Positions 17,713-26,221 of a stretch of 64,000 nucleotides of DNA are shown one piece after another (position 1 is the stretch's first letter; each line of letters opens with the position of its first letter). The notes below the pieces were generated by a model. That model was not told the DNA's origin. It did not search any database and was given only the letters and a program-made list of their open reading frames with translations. The stretch is taken from the NCBI RefSeq assembly GCF_027111315.2, contig NZ_CP114289.2, positions 3,100,001 through 3,164,000 of the forward strand. Reading direction: 5' to 3'. The position numbers were made by a program, and so were the translations under genes. Source of the DNA: Flavobacterium limnophilum. GTDB taxonomy: Bacteria > Bacteroidota > Bacteroidia > Flavobacteriales > Flavobacteriaceae.

Positions 17713-18675
17713 TTACTCTTTCAAAAAATCTATATTCCGCTTCAACCCTTCAAACTTGGCTCTTTTAATCGGAGAATTTTTAAAAACAGTTTTAAAGGTT
17801 TCTTCGGTGATTTCTATCCAATCCTTTTTTGACATTGACAATAATTCTGGATTGGGATTAAAAAGGGGCTCTTTATGCGCTTTCGAAAATCGGTTCCAAG
17901 GACAAACGTCTTGACAAACATCGCACCCAAAAGCCCAATCGTCGAATTTACCTTTCATTTCCAGTGGAATATTCTCTTTGAGCTCGATGGTGAAATAGGA
18001 AATACATTTGCTGCCGTCCACGACATAAGGCGCAACAATAGCTTCCGTTGGACACGCATCAATACAGGCAGTGCAAGAACCACAATGATCGGTCGTAGCA
18101 TCGTCATATTCTAAATCCAAATCGATAATGAGTTCGGCTATGAAATAAAAAGAACCCACTTTTTGGGTCAACAAATTGCTGTTTTTGCCAATCCAGCCCA
18201 AACCGCTTTTGGCAGCCCAAGCTTTATCAAGAACTGGTGCAGAATCCACAAAAGCACGACCCGAAACTTCTCCGATAGTTGACTGAATCGAAAAAAGCAA
18301 TTCCTTGAGTTTTTCCTTGATGACAAAATGGTAATCCTGTCCGTAAGCGTATTTTGAAATTTTATAGGAATCTTCATTTTGAAATTCGGAAGGATAATAA
18401 TTCAACAAAAGGGAAACAACGCTTTTGGCATCATCAACCAGCAAAGTTGGATTCAAACGTTTGTCAAAATTATTTTCCATATAGGACATTTGACCGTTCA
18501 TTTGATTGTTCAGCCAATGCTCCAATCGAGGTGCTTCTTCTTCCAAAAATCCTGCTTTGGATATTCCACAAGACAAAAACCCGAGGCGTTTGACTTCGGA
18601 TTTTATGAAAGAGGTGTAGCGGGAAGCGGGAAGATGGGAGCTGGGAGTTGGGAGCTGGGAGCTGGAAGTTGCCAT
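17713..18675 (-). CDS. queG: Epoxyqueuosine reductase QueG
   Basis: 320 residues, normal for QueG, which uses cobalamin and two [4Fe-4S] clusters to reduce epoxyqueuosine to queuosine in tRNA. The ferredoxin-type cysteines are present: C198, C201, C204 in [12 protein letters not shown] with C208, and C251, C254, C258 in [10 protein letters not shown] plus C224. The catalytic aspartate is D144 in [14 protein letters not shown]. Conserved family sequence begins only at about [15 protein letters not shown] (residue 19). The preceding residues [18 protein letters not shown] are encoded by a heptamer array (18621-18671), so the N-terminus is probably an accident of repeat expansion that supplied a new start. 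ruvB lies upstream on the same strand, separated by the four-helix-bundle unit. Confidence 0.95.
   Translation of the reverse strand: MATSSSQLPTPSSHLPASRYTSFIKSEVKRLGFLSCGISKAGFLEEEAPRLEHWLNNQMNGQMSYMENNFDKRLNPTLLVDDAKSVVSLLLNYYPSEFQNEDSYKISKYAYGQDYHFVIKEKLKELLFSIQSTIGEVSGRAFVDSAPVLDKAWAAKSGLGWIGKNSNLLTQKVGSFYFIAELIIDLDLEYDDATTDHCGSCTACIDACPTEAIVAPYVVDGSKCISYFTIELKENIPLEMKGKFDDWAFGCDVCQDVCPWNRFSKAHKEPLFNPNPELLSMSKKDWIEITEETFKTVFKNSPIKRAKFEGLKRNIDFLKE
18621..18671. repeat. Heptamer array inside the queG 5' end
   Basis: Seven tandem 7-mers read on the plus strand as GGGAAGC, GGGAAGA, TGGGAGC, TGGGAGT, TGGGAGC, TGGGAGC, TGGAAGT. The array ends 1 bp before the queG ATG and encodes QueG residues 2-18. 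The same words recur in the array at 19048-19137. Confidence 0.85.
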
Positions 18676-18693
18676 CGTTACTTCAATTTAGTT

Positions 18694-19026
18694 TTAAATG
18701 CAATAGTCATATTCATCAAATGAATCTTTATAAAGTTTATCAAAAACAGTATCGTTTATGTAATTTCTTCTCTTTGCTTTATACAAACAAGTAACAACCT
18801 CGGCTAACGACCTGACAGAATAACCTAAAAACCGATTGAACTCAGCATTGGATTGCTCAATTGAACCCTCAGAAATATTTAAAGCCACTGAATCTGATGC
18901 TCTTAAAAGTTGAGAGGAAAGATTATGCATTTCGTGTTTTGGAAATTCTTTAATAATAGTGTTTATATCTTCTCCAAAATCCATTGATTTCTGCCAGATA
19001 ATTAACTTTTCGAATTTAAAACTCAT
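18694..19026 (-). CDS. Four-helix bundle protein (23S-intervening-sequence type)
   Basis: 110 residues with the recognisable family pattern: FEKLIIWQKSMDFGEDI, SQLLRASDSVALNISEGS, EFNRFLGYSVRSLAEVVTCLY and FDKLYKDSFDEY. Members were first found in intervening sequences of bacterial 23S rRNA and are related in fold to the Avd accessory protein of diversity-generating retroelements; in Bacteroidota they are common stand-alone genes. No reverse transcriptase, template repeat or rRNA is nearby. The C-terminus is somewhat shorter than the usual roughly 115-125 residues. The gene sits between ruvB and queG, framed by heptamer repeats on both sides, which suggests it moved in together with them. The cellular role is unknown. 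Confidence 0.88.
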   Translation of the reverse strand: MSFKFEKLIIWQKSMDFGEDINTIIKEFPKHEMHNLSSQLLRASDSVALNISEGSIEQSNAEFNRFLGYSVRSLAEVVTCLYKAKRRNYINDTVFDKLYKDSFDEYDYCI

Positions 19027-19047
19027 AGGTTTATATTTATATTAATT

Positions 19048-19137
19048 GTTGGAAGAAGGGAGTTGGGAGTGGGAAGCAAAATTAAGCAAACCTCTTCCAG
19101 CTTCCTTCTTCCAACTTCCAACTTCCCGCTTCCAACT
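19048..19137. repeat. Inverted heptamer array next to ruvB
   Basis: Plus-strand words TTGGAAG, AAGGGAG, TTGGGAG, TGGGAAG (19048-19076) are followed, after a 16-bp A-rich gap, by the same words in reverse orientation (19093-19137, for example CTTCCAACTTCCAACTTCCC). The two halves could form a long imperfect hairpin. It ends 6 bp from the ruvB stop codon. Confidence 0.85.
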
Positions 19138-19143
19138 TTTATC

Positions 19144-20166
19144 CTAAAACAGTCCCCCTTGAACATTTGTTCTTACTTTCCCCAGATGTTTATATGCTTT
19201 TTCGGTTACTTCTCTTCCTCTTGGGGTTCGCATAATGAATCCTTCTTGAATTAGAAAAGGTTCGTATACTTCTTCAATGGTTTCGCTACTTTCGGATACG
19301 GCTGTCGCCAAAGTAGACAAACCTACTGGCCCTCCCTTGAATTTATCAATAATGGTATTCAGGATTTTATTGTCCATTTCGTCCAAACCGTGGGCATCTA
19401 CATTTAACGCTTTTAACGCATATCGGGCTATTTCTATATCGATGGTTCCATTTCCTTTTATTTGTGCAAAGTCACGAACACGACGCAACAAGGCATTGGC
19501 AATACGGGGCGTTCCCCTGCTTCGACCCGCAATTTCGATGGCGGCTTCCAGGGAAATGGGCATTTTTAAAATGGAAGCACTTCTTTCGACAATAGTCGTC
19601 AAAAGTTCGGTGGTATAATATTGTAATCGGGATGAAATTCCGAAACGGGCTCGCATTGGAGCGGTCAACAAACCGGAACGCGTTGTGGCGCCTATTAAGG
19701 TAAACGGATTTAAATTGATTTGAACAGTACGAGCATTTGGACCCGATTCTATCATGATGTCAATCTTGAAATCCTCCATCGCCGAGTACAGATATTCTTC
19801 GACAATAGGGCTTAACCGATGAATTTCGTCAATAAACAAGACATCCCTTTCTTCGAGATTGGTCAACAAACCTGCCAAATCTCCAGGCTTGTCCAAAACA
19901 GGCCCTGAAGTTATTTTTATTCCCACTTGCAATTCATTGGCCAAAATGTTTGCCAAGGTAGTTTTTCCTAATCCCGGTGGCCCGTGAAAAAGGGTATGAT
20001 CAAGGGCTTCATTTCTTTGATTAGCGGCTTGAACAAAAACTTTTAGATTTTCGAGTATTTGATCCTGACCAGCAAAATCGTCAAACGACAGTGGTCTCAA
20101 TTTTTTTTCGAGATCAAGTTCTTCGGGATTATAGCCGTTGGTTGTTGGGTCTAAATTTTCATTCAT
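19144..20166 (-). CDS. ruvB: Holliday junction ATPase RuvB
   Basis: 340 residues, standard for RuvB, the AAA+ ring motor that drives branch migration with RuvA. The sequence shows [12 protein letters not shown] (N-terminal RuvB signature), Walker [10 protein letters not shown] (62-70), Walker [10 protein letters not shown], sensor 1 LIGATTRSG, the [18 protein letters not shown] segment of the lid, and the C-terminal winged helix ending [20 protein letters not shown]. The gene starts only 4 bp after a TATATTTG box, so its mRNA may be leaderless or nearly so. It is distant from ruvA (10.7-11.3 kb). Confidence 0.97.
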   Translation of the reverse strand: MNENLDPTTNGYNPEELDLEKKLRPLSFDDFAGQDQILENLKVFVQAANQRNEALDHTLFHGPPGLGKTTLANILANELQVGIKITSGPVLDKPGDLAGLLTNLEERDVLFIDEIHRLSPIVEEYLYSAMEDFKIDIMIESGPNARTVQINLNPFTLIGATTRSGLLTAPMRARFGISSRLQYYTTELLTTIVERSASILKMPISLEAAIEIAGRSRGTPRIANALLRRVRDFAQIKGNGTIDIEIARYALKALNVDAHGLDEMDNKILNTIIDKFKGGPVGLSTLATAVSESSETIEEVYEPFLIQEGFIMRTPRGREVTEKAYKHLGKVRTNVQGGLF

Positions 20167-20170
20167 TTTA

Positions 20171-20187
20171 CAAATATAACAAAGTTA
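20171..20187 (-). promoter_or_regulatory. Two overlapping -7 boxes abutting the ruvB start
   Basis: Minus-strand TATATTTG (20171-20178) and TAACTTTG (20180-20187) both match TAnnTTTG. With initiation about 7 nt downstream, transcripts would begin at or just before the ATG at 20166. Confidence 0.5.
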
Positions 20188-20198
20188 TGCGCCAATAA

Positions 20199-20225
20199 AA
20201 ATGCCTTTCGAAAGGAAAGGCATTT
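20199..20225. terminator. Hairpin terminator, left copy
   Basis: Stem AAATGCCTTTC / GAAAGGCATTT, loop GAAAG, followed on the minus strand by T5. It terminates the gene at 20249-21415. It differs at one base of 27 from the hairpin at 21659-21685. Confidence 0.85.
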
Positions 20226-20248
20226 GAAATATTAAAATGGATATTATT

Positions 20249-21415
20249 TTATTTTACATATTCCGCACGGCTTCCTACAGTATCAATTTGGTAATGAAAG
20301 TCGAGTGACAAAAGACCAGCATCATCTGCGTAAGTATCAGCAGCATTGGATGAATTTCTCCAAATACGGCATATCAATATACTTGATATTTTCTTACCTG
20401 TACCATCTAATCCTGTACCGCCAGTCAAAGAGGTAATCCTATGTGTATTTGCCACAAAAGGACCTGCAACTGTAACAGTACTAGCGGTAAATGTAGGAAA
20501 GGCCAATGGAGTCGTTGGATCATAATTTTGCCAACTATAATCAAGATTCCATTCTACGGTTCCAGATTCAGAAGCTTTTGGCATCCAATGTATGTGTGGG
20601 TAAATAGCAGTTCCTTCTTTCCAACTATGTGGCAATTGAACCACAAAGGACATTGCCTCAAGACCATTATTATCACGAAAATACCAAATTTGTGGTCCAG
20701 TCGAACCCCAAACATACTCTAAAGAAGCAGAACTAGAACCCTTATCTAAAGAAACTCTCAAATCATCCCAAACTGTTGCGGCACCTTCCATAACAATAGT
20801 TCCATCGGCTTCAAATTTAGTATCATTGCCACCCATAACATCTCCAATTTTAGTAACACCATCACTAGAAACAGTAACCCTTGATACATTGTTTGTTTTT
20901 AAAACCAAATCTTTTGCATCAGTAGTTCCTAAAAAATTTGTTCCTGCATTTGTCCCTGCGTTTCCAGTAAGATTCCAGTCTGATGAAGAGGATGAATTAT
21001 TAGTACTTACTGCTTTCCATTCTATACCGTTACTGAAGAGTGTCACAGCTTCACCTGCTTTTGCCATAATTAAATTTGCCACACCATCAATTGTGCCGGC
21101 GATTGTTACATTGGCAGTACTTGAAGCATTTCGTTTAATGGTATAAACACGACCTGTACATAAGGTTACATCGGGTAAAGTTAGCGTAATTGCAGCGGAG
21201 CCATTATTACAAATAATAATACCATAAGTGTCGTCTAAAGTGACACTGGAACTTACTGTATTTACTTTTTGACCTACAGAACCGTTTACTTCAAAAGTAG
21301 ATTTAGGATCTGTGGTGCCAATTCCAACTTGGGCATTGCTGGAATAAGTAATGAGAAATATTAGGAATAAAAACACCAATAAGGTGTTTTTAAATTTTGT
21401 AGTAAAAACTTGCAT
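20249..21415 (-). CDS. Secreted protein with VGIGTTDP-type N-terminal stalk
   Basis: 388 residues. An N-terminal signal peptide (hydrophobic LLVFLFLIFLITYSSNAQ) is followed by QVGIGTTDPKSTFEVNGSVG, a motif frequent in secreted or surface proteins of Flavobacteria and reminiscent of tail-fibre or trimeric adhesin heads. Residues 50-130 are Ser/Thr/Ala-rich with a beta pattern (TLPDVTLCTGRVYTIKRNA, VTIAGTIDGVANLI). Residues 225-388 look like a compact jelly-roll-type module (ASLEYVWGSTGPQIWYFRDN, AIYPHIHWMPKASESGTVEWNLDYSWQNYDP, SILICRIWRNSSNAADTY, LSLDFHYQIDTVGSRAEYVK). No T9SS C-terminal sorting domain (KxxN..PNP type) is visible. Function is unknown. The gene stands alone between two almost identical hairpins. 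Confidence 0.75.
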   Translation of the reverse strand: MQVFTTKFKNTLLVFLFLIFLITYSSNAQVGIGTTDPKSTFEVNGSVGQKVNTVSSSVTLDDTYGIIICNNGSAAITLTLPDVTLCTGRVYTIKRNASSTANVTIAGTIDGVANLIMAKAGEAVTLFSNGIEWKAVSTNNSSSSSDWNLTGNAGTNAGTNFLGTTDAKDLVLKTNNVSRVTVSSDGVTKIGDVMGGNDTKFEADGTIVMEGAATVWDDLRVSLDKGSSSASLEYVWGSTGPQIWYFRDNNGLEAMSFVVQLPHSWKEGTAIYPHIHWMPKASESGTVEWNLDYSWQNYDPTTPLAFPTFTASTVTVAGPFVANTHRITSLTGGTGLDGTGKKISSILICRIWRNSSNAADTYADDAGLLSLDFHYQIDTVGSRAEYVK

Positions 21416-21491
21416 TTTTGTAGGTTTTAATTTTCGGATACAGGACTAAATAATAATAATAATCTAATATACGAAATTTAGAAACAATTTC

Positions 21492-21527
21492 ATAATTTAT
21501 ATCATTTATATAATTTATATCATTTAT
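21492..21527. repeat. Perfect 18-bp tandem pair
   Basis: ATAATTTATATCATTTAT occurs twice head to tail, upstream of the secreted-protein gene. It is very AT-rich and might act as an upstream promoter element. Confidence 0.85.
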
Positions 21528-21554
21528 AAATATAAAATAGTTTTTTTGTTTATC

Positions 21555-21590
21555 CTCACCCTAACCGAAGGAGAGGGAACAAGAATTGGA
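21555..21590 (+). repeat. CTCACCCTA-type dispersed repeat
   Basis: Reads CTCACCCTAACCGAAGGAGA and continues GGGAACAAGAATTGGA. It resembles two diverged units in the infB-nusA gap (37440-37485 and 37497-37542) in word order and hairpin potential. Confidence 0.6.
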
Positions 21591-21658
21591 TTATTATATA
21601 TTTCTAAATGGTATTATTTCATATTTGGAATAGGTCTCATTCAAAACCAACTCAAAAA

Positions 21659-21685
21659 AAATGCCTTTCGAAACGAAAGGCATTT
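21659..21685 (-). terminator. Hairpin terminator of the act-cox operon, right copy
   Basis: Stem AAATGCCTTTCG / CGAAAGGCATTT with loop AAA and a T8 run on the minus strand, 22 bp after the coxA stop codon. It is a near-identical copy of the hairpin at 20199-20225. Confidence 0.9.
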
Positions 21686-21707
21686 AAGTATATTTTCTGA
21701 AAAGAGA

Positions 21708-23504
21708 TTAGTGATGCAATATTACTTCTCCTTCTTTCATTGGTACGTTTTGTGGAACGAAATCCTCATCGTGACCTGGATTACTGTAATCATAAGGCCA
21801 ACGGTGTACTTCTGGGATTTCTCCCGGCCAGTTTCCATGAATATGTTCCACTGGAGTTGTCCATTCTAATGTATTGGATTTCCATGGGTTTTGAACTGCT
21901 TTCTTTCCATAGAAAATACTGCTAAAGAAATTGTACAAGAATACCAATTGGAAAGCTCCACCAATTAAAGCGAAAGTAGTTATAAGAACGTTTACGTTTT
22001 GCAAATCATCAAACAATGGGAAGTTGGTGTTGGTATAATAACGCCTTGGCAAACCCGCCAATCCAATAAAGTGCATTGGAAAAAATACACCATAAGCACA
22101 AACTGCAGTTACCCAAAAGTGAACATATCCCAAGTTTTTGTTCAACATTCTTCCAAACATTTTTGGAAACCAGTGATAGATTCCGGCAAACATTCCGTAA
22201 AGAGCGGAAATACCCATTACCAAGTGGAAGTGTGCAACAACGAAATAAGTATCGTGAACATTAATATCCAAAGTACTGTCTCCAAGAATAATTCCTGTCA
22301 AACCTCCAGTAATAAAGGTAGAAACCAATCCGATAGAGAACAACATTGCAGGATTTAACTGCAAATTACCTTTCCAAAGCGTCGTGATGTAATTAAAAGC
22401 TTTTACTGCAGAAGGAATCGCGATCAACAAAGTGGTAAATGTAAATACCGAACCAAGGAATGGATTCATACCCGAGATAAACATATGGTGACCCCAAACT
22501 ATGGTAGATAAAAATGCAATTGCCAAAATAGACATAATCATCGCTCTATACCCAAAAATTGGTTTTCGTGAGTTGGTAGCAATAATTTCGGATGTAATAC
22601 CCAAAGCAGGTAATATGATGATATATACTTCAGGATGACCTAAAAACCAAAACAAATGCTCGAACAACACAGGCGAACCACCTTGGTAATGCAATACTTC
22701 ACCAGCTAAATAAATATCGGAAAGGAAGAAAGAAGTTCCAAAACTTCTGTCAAAAATCAACAATAAAGCTGCCGACAATAATACCGGGAAAGAAATTACC
22801 CCAATGATAGCGGTAACAAAGAAAGCCCAAATAGTAAGAGGCAATCTTGTCATAGACATTCCTTTCGTTCTTAAATTAATTACGGTAACAATATAATTTA
22901 ATGAACCCATTAATGAAGCCGCAATGAATATAGCCATAGAAACCAACCATAAAGTCATTCCTGCTCCCGAACCTGAAATAGCTTGAGGCAATGCACTTAA
23001 AGGTGGATATATAGTCCAACCAGCATTTGCAGGTCCAGATTCTACAAATAAGGAACTAAGCATAATAACACTAGACAAAAAGAACAACCAATAGGAAATC
23101 ATGTTTAGAAAACCTGAAGCCATATCTCTTGCTCCAATTTGAAGAGGTATCAACAAGTTACTAAATGTACCGCTCAATCCGGCAGTCAACACAAAGAAAA
23201 CCATTATGGTTCCGTGAATAGTAACCAATGCTAGATATATATCATTGGCCATAACTCCGTTCGGAGCCCATTTATCTCCCAATAATACATTAAATATTTT
23301 GAATGATTCTTCTGGCCATGCCAATTGCATTCTAAAAAGCAAAGACATCATAACCCCAATTACACCCATAACAATACCAGTAATCAAGTATTGTTTAGCA
23401 ATCATTTTGTGATCTATACTAAAAATATATTTAGTGATAAAAGTGTCTTTATGGTGGTGTTCGTGTTCGTGATCTTGTGTGTGATCGTGACCTTCTGCTG
23501 ACAT
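21708..23504 (-). CDS. coxA: Cytochrome c oxidase subunit I (aa3 type)
   Basis: 598 residues with about 12 membrane helices. Heme-copper ligands are visible: the helix II histidine in ALVTIHGTIMVFFVL, CuB histidine and crosslinked tyrosine in FLGHPEVYIIILPALG, the HH pair in TIVWGHHMFISGMNP, and the heme ligands in HDTYFVVAHFHLVMG. The Glu of the D-channel is replaced by the Y-S style motif of type A2 enzymes or is not evident here. An N-terminal His/Asp-rich tail (residues 5-18, HDHTQDHEHEHHH) is unusual. It is the last gene of the operon, 30 bp after coxB. With alternative complex III upstream it completes quinol to cytochrome c to oxygen transfer, as in the ACIII-aa3 supercomplex described for F. 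johnsoniae. Confidence 0.97.
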   Translation of the reverse strand: MSAEGHDHTQDHEHEHHHKDTFITKYIFSIDHKMIAKQYLITGIVMGVIGVMMSLLFRMQLAWPEESFKIFNVLLGDKWAPNGVMANDIYLALVTIHGTIMVFFVLTAGLSGTFSNLLIPLQIGARDMASGFLNMISYWLFFLSSVIMLSSLFVESGPANAGWTIYPPLSALPQAISGSGAGMTLWLVSMAIFIAASLMGSLNYIVTVINLRTKGMSMTRLPLTIWAFFVTAIIGVISFPVLLSAALLLIFDRSFGTSFFLSDIYLAGEVLHYQGGSPVLFEHLFWFLGHPEVYIIILPALGITSEIIATNSRKPIFGYRAMIMSILAIAFLSTIVWGHHMFISGMNPFLGSVFTFTTLLIAIPSAVKAFNYITTLWKGNLQLNPAMLFSIGLVSTFITGGLTGIILGDSTLDINVHDTYFVVAHFHLVMGISALYGMFAGIYHWFPKMFGRMLNKNLGYVHFWVTAVCAYGVFFPMHFIGLAGLPRRYYTNTNFPLFDDLQNVNVLITTFALIGGAFQLVFLYNFFSSIFYGKKAVQNPWKSNTLEWTTPVEHIHGNWPGEIPEVHRWPYDYSNPGHDEDFVPQNVPMKEGEVILHH

Positions 23505-23534
23505 ATTTGTTTACTTTAAATTTTTCTTAAATAA

Positions 23535-24686
23535 TTATTTCATGGCTATTTTAGCAATAGCGGCAGTATCTTTAGCTTTAGTGGAATCTGTTTCCACTCC
23601 TCCTTCAACTGGTTTCGGTGCGTTGGCGGCTTTAACTTCTTGAACCAATGTAGGCTTGTCGCTTAACCATTTTTTATAATCTTCAGGAGTATCAACAACA
23701 ACCTTCATTTGCATATTGTAATGAGAAGCACCGCATATTTTATTGCAAAGTAATAAATAGTCAAAAGTGTAAGGATCTAATGCAGGTTGACCATTTGCAA
23801 CAAGTTCAGCACTTTTCTTGGTTCTTATTGCATTGATAGTCTCAACCTTTTTCACCATATAAGGCAATTCCCTGTATTCGGCAGAAGTATAAATTGGTTC
23901 GAAAGCGAATTCGGTAACCATCCCTGGAACACAGTTCATTTGCGCCCTAAAATGAGGGAAATAAGCAGAATGCAAAACATCTTGCGAACGGAATTTGAAA
24001 TGTACCTTTTTTCCTTTTGGAATATGCAATTCAGAAACCACGATGTCATCTTGTGCGTTTGGATCAGACATATCAACTCCAAGCGTATTTACACCATCAA
24101 TAAGTCTAACGTTTGCTTTTCCAAGTACGTTGTCGGGACCGGCATATCTAGCAGTCCATTTGAATTGTTGGGCATAAACTTCCACTACGATAGTTTCTTC
24201 TTCTTCGTCAACAAACATAATATTAGTCCAAGCATACAATCCGAAAAGAATTAAAACTGCCAAAACAACAGCTGGAATTCCACTCCAAATTACTTCTAAT
24301 TTAGTACTGTCTGAAAAGAACAATGCCTTTTGACCTTGTTTACCTCTGTATTTAAAAGAAAAATAATGCACCAATACTTGTGTGATGGCTTGAACAATAA
24401 AAATCAAAACCCAAGTAACATTCATTAAATTATCGATATCCGAACCATGGGCAGATGCAGGTGTGTGCAATACCAAAGAACCCCATTTAATCAATCCGTA
24501 AATTGTAAAAATATAAAGGAACGCCAAGAATCCAAACATCAAATAACCCTGGATATTATTGTCCTTATCATTAGCAATTTGCGAATCATCAACTTCGCCT
24601 ACTTGAGTTAAATCAAATATCTTAGTCAATTGCCATAATGCAATAGCCAACAGAACTAAAACTATAATTATCAACAAACTTGTCAT
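23535..24686 (-). CDS. coxB: Cytochrome c oxidase subunit II
   Basis: 383 residues: an N-terminal membrane helix (about 2-20), helices at about 48-70 and 85-110, another at about 133-155, then the periplasmic cupredoxin domain with the CuA site in LLCNKICGASHYNMQMKVVV (Cys-x3-Cys-x3-His-x2-Met) and the upstream ligand His in DVLHSAYFPHFRAQMN. The aromatic electron-entry segment YAQQFKWTARYAG is also present. A Lys/Ala-rich C-terminal tail (about 350-383) follows. There is no fused cytochrome c domain. Gaps are 30 bp to coxA and 17 bp to actF, in the same operon. Confidence 0.95.
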   Translation of the reverse strand: MTSLLIIIVLVLLAIALWQLTKIFDLTQVGEVDDSQIANDKDNNIQGYLMFGFLAFLYIFTIYGLIKWGSLVLHTPASAHGSDIDNLMNVTWVLIFIVQAITQVLVHYFSFKYRGKQGQKALFFSDSTKLEVIWSGIPAVVLAVLILFGLYAWTNIMFVDEEEETIVVEVYAQQFKWTARYAGPDNVLGKANVRLIDGVNTLGVDMSDPNAQDDIVVSELHIPKGKKVHFKFRSQDVLHSAYFPHFRAQMNCVPGMVTEFAFEPIYTSAEYRELPYMVKKVETINAIRTKKSAELVANGQPALDPYTFDYLLLCNKICGASHYNMQMKVVVDTPEDYKKWLSDKPTLVQEVKAANAPKPVEGGVETDSTKAKDTAAIAKIAMK

Positions 24687-24703
24687 CTAATTGTTTTTAA
24701 ATA

Positions 24704-26194
24704 TTAATAATGAAAATGTTTACTTTCTTCAATAAACGGGTTTCTCTTCGGCAACAAAGGAGCTTTAGTCAATGCCGTGAAAACAACATAAATAAACAAT
24801 CCAAGGAAGAAAAGAACCGATGCAATTTCCGAAACTCCAATAAACCATTGGTCTCCTACAGTTCCAGGCATAATCATGTTGAAGAAATCAATATAATGAC
24901 CCAATAGAATAACTATTCCAGCCATAACCAATACCCAACTAATTCTTTTGAAATCAGTATTTATTAAAATCAATACCGGGAACAAGAAATTCATGACAAC
25001 TGCACCAAAGAATGGCAAATTATACAATTGTATTCTTGTCACGAAATAAGTAACCTCTTCCGGGATATTGGCATACCATATCAACATAAATTGGGAGAAC
25101 CATAAGTACGTCCAAAATACACTGAAACCAAACATGAATTTTGCCAAATCGTGAATGTGGCTAGTGTTCACGTGTTCCAAATATCCTTTTGATTTCAAAT
25201 AAAGGGAAACCAAACATATAATTGTAACTCCACTTACCAAGAAACTGGCAAATACATACCACCCAAACAAAGTACTGAACCAGTGTGGATCAACCGACAT
25301 AATCCAATCCCAAGACATAATAGATTCGGTTACGATAAAGAACACCAAGAAACCTGCAGAGATTTTAAAATTCTTTTTGTAGAAACTATCATCACTAGAC
25401 TCGTCTTGAGCCAAACAATTTTTTCTGGAATAATACCTGTAAAGATTCCATCCACCCAAGAATATCGCTGCCCTAATAATCCAGAAAGGAAAATTCAAGT
25501 AACCGCTTTTTCCAGCAATAATTTCATCATAATTTGCGTGTCCAGGTTTTGTAACACCTTCACCCAACCAAACAAATAAATGATTAAAGTGTAAACCGCA
25601 AAGAACCAATATTATGAAGAAAATGACAGAACCAACAGGCAAATAAGCCGTAATTCCTTGCATCACTCTAAACAATACTGGAGACCATCCTGATTGAGCC
25701 ACTTGCTGAATGGCATAAAATGCCAAAACCCCAAGAGAAACCAACATAAAGAAGATACAAGCAACATACAATGCAGCCCAAGGTTTATTTTGTAATTGGT
25801 GCAACACATGCTCTAAATGCTCTTGGTGTTCTGTATGAGCATCTACTTTGTGCTCGGCAGAGTCAGCTTGAGCTTCGGTTGAAGTGTGAGCTGGTTCGGC
25901 AGCAACTGGAGCTTGAATTGAATCATGTGCTTCTGTTGCAGTATCAGCTACTTTGTTTGCAACTGGAGCTTGAGCAACTTCATGAGCCACTTCTGTTGCA
26001 ACATGACTTTCTTCAGTTGCAGCTTGTGCTTCGGCAGGAACACCATGGGCGCTTCCGTGAGCATCAGCTGCCAGAATTGCCTCTACTGCTTGAATATCTT
26101 TGGGTGCAGATAAAAAACCATATCCAATTCCTAAAAGACCTACAGCCATTAAGATGAAAGAAAATGTTTTTAATTTACTTGAAAATGTATACAT
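24704..26194 (-). CDS. actF: Alternative complex III membrane subunit ActF
   Basis: 496 residues, a NrfD-like integral subunit that pairs with ActC in the membrane arm. After the first helix (about 9-28) there is an unusual Ala/His/Glu/Thr-rich stretch (about 40-130, for example AHGSAHGVPAEAQAATEESH and AHTSTEAQADSAEHKVDAHT) before the conserved core starts at HQLQNKPWAALYVACIFFML. The core has about nine further helices and conserved segments such as MSWDWIMSVDPHWFSTLFGWY and WSQF-like WLWFSQFMLIWYANIPEE. The low-complexity insertion would face the periplasm. Position between actE (27 bp) and coxB (17 bp) confirms the assignment. Confidence 0.93.
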   Translation of the reverse strand: MYTFSSKLKTFSFILMAVGLLGIGYGFLSAPKDIQAVEAILAADAHGSAHGVPAEAQAATEESHVATEVAHEVAQAPVANKVADTATEAHDSIQAPVAAEPAHTSTEAQADSAEHKVDAHTEHQEHLEHVLHQLQNKPWAALYVACIFFMLVSLGVLAFYAIQQVAQSGWSPVLFRVMQGITAYLPVGSVIFFIILVLCGLHFNHLFVWLGEGVTKPGHANYDEIIAGKSGYLNFPFWIIRAAIFLGGWNLYRYYSRKNCLAQDESSDDSFYKKNFKISAGFLVFFIVTESIMSWDWIMSVDPHWFSTLFGWYVFASFLVSGVTIICLVSLYLKSKGYLEHVNTSHIHDLAKFMFGFSVFWTYLWFSQFMLIWYANIPEEVTYFVTRIQLYNLPFFGAVVMNFLFPVLILINTDFKRISWVLVMAGIVILLGHYIDFFNMIMPGTVGDQWFIGVSEIASVLFFLGLFIYVVFTALTKAPLLPKRNPFIEESKHFHY

Positions 26195-26221
26195 ATCTAT
26201 TACGATGATTTTGTTCTACAA

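Noticed and set aside
18694..19026. Diversity-generating retroelement accessory protein (Avd)
   Set aside because: The fold is related, but no reverse transcriptase or template/variable repeat pair is within reach.
25771..26157. Gln/Leu-rich plus-strand reading frame
   Set aside because: It is the antisense of the Ala/His/Glu-rich segment of ActF; low complexity explains the open frame.
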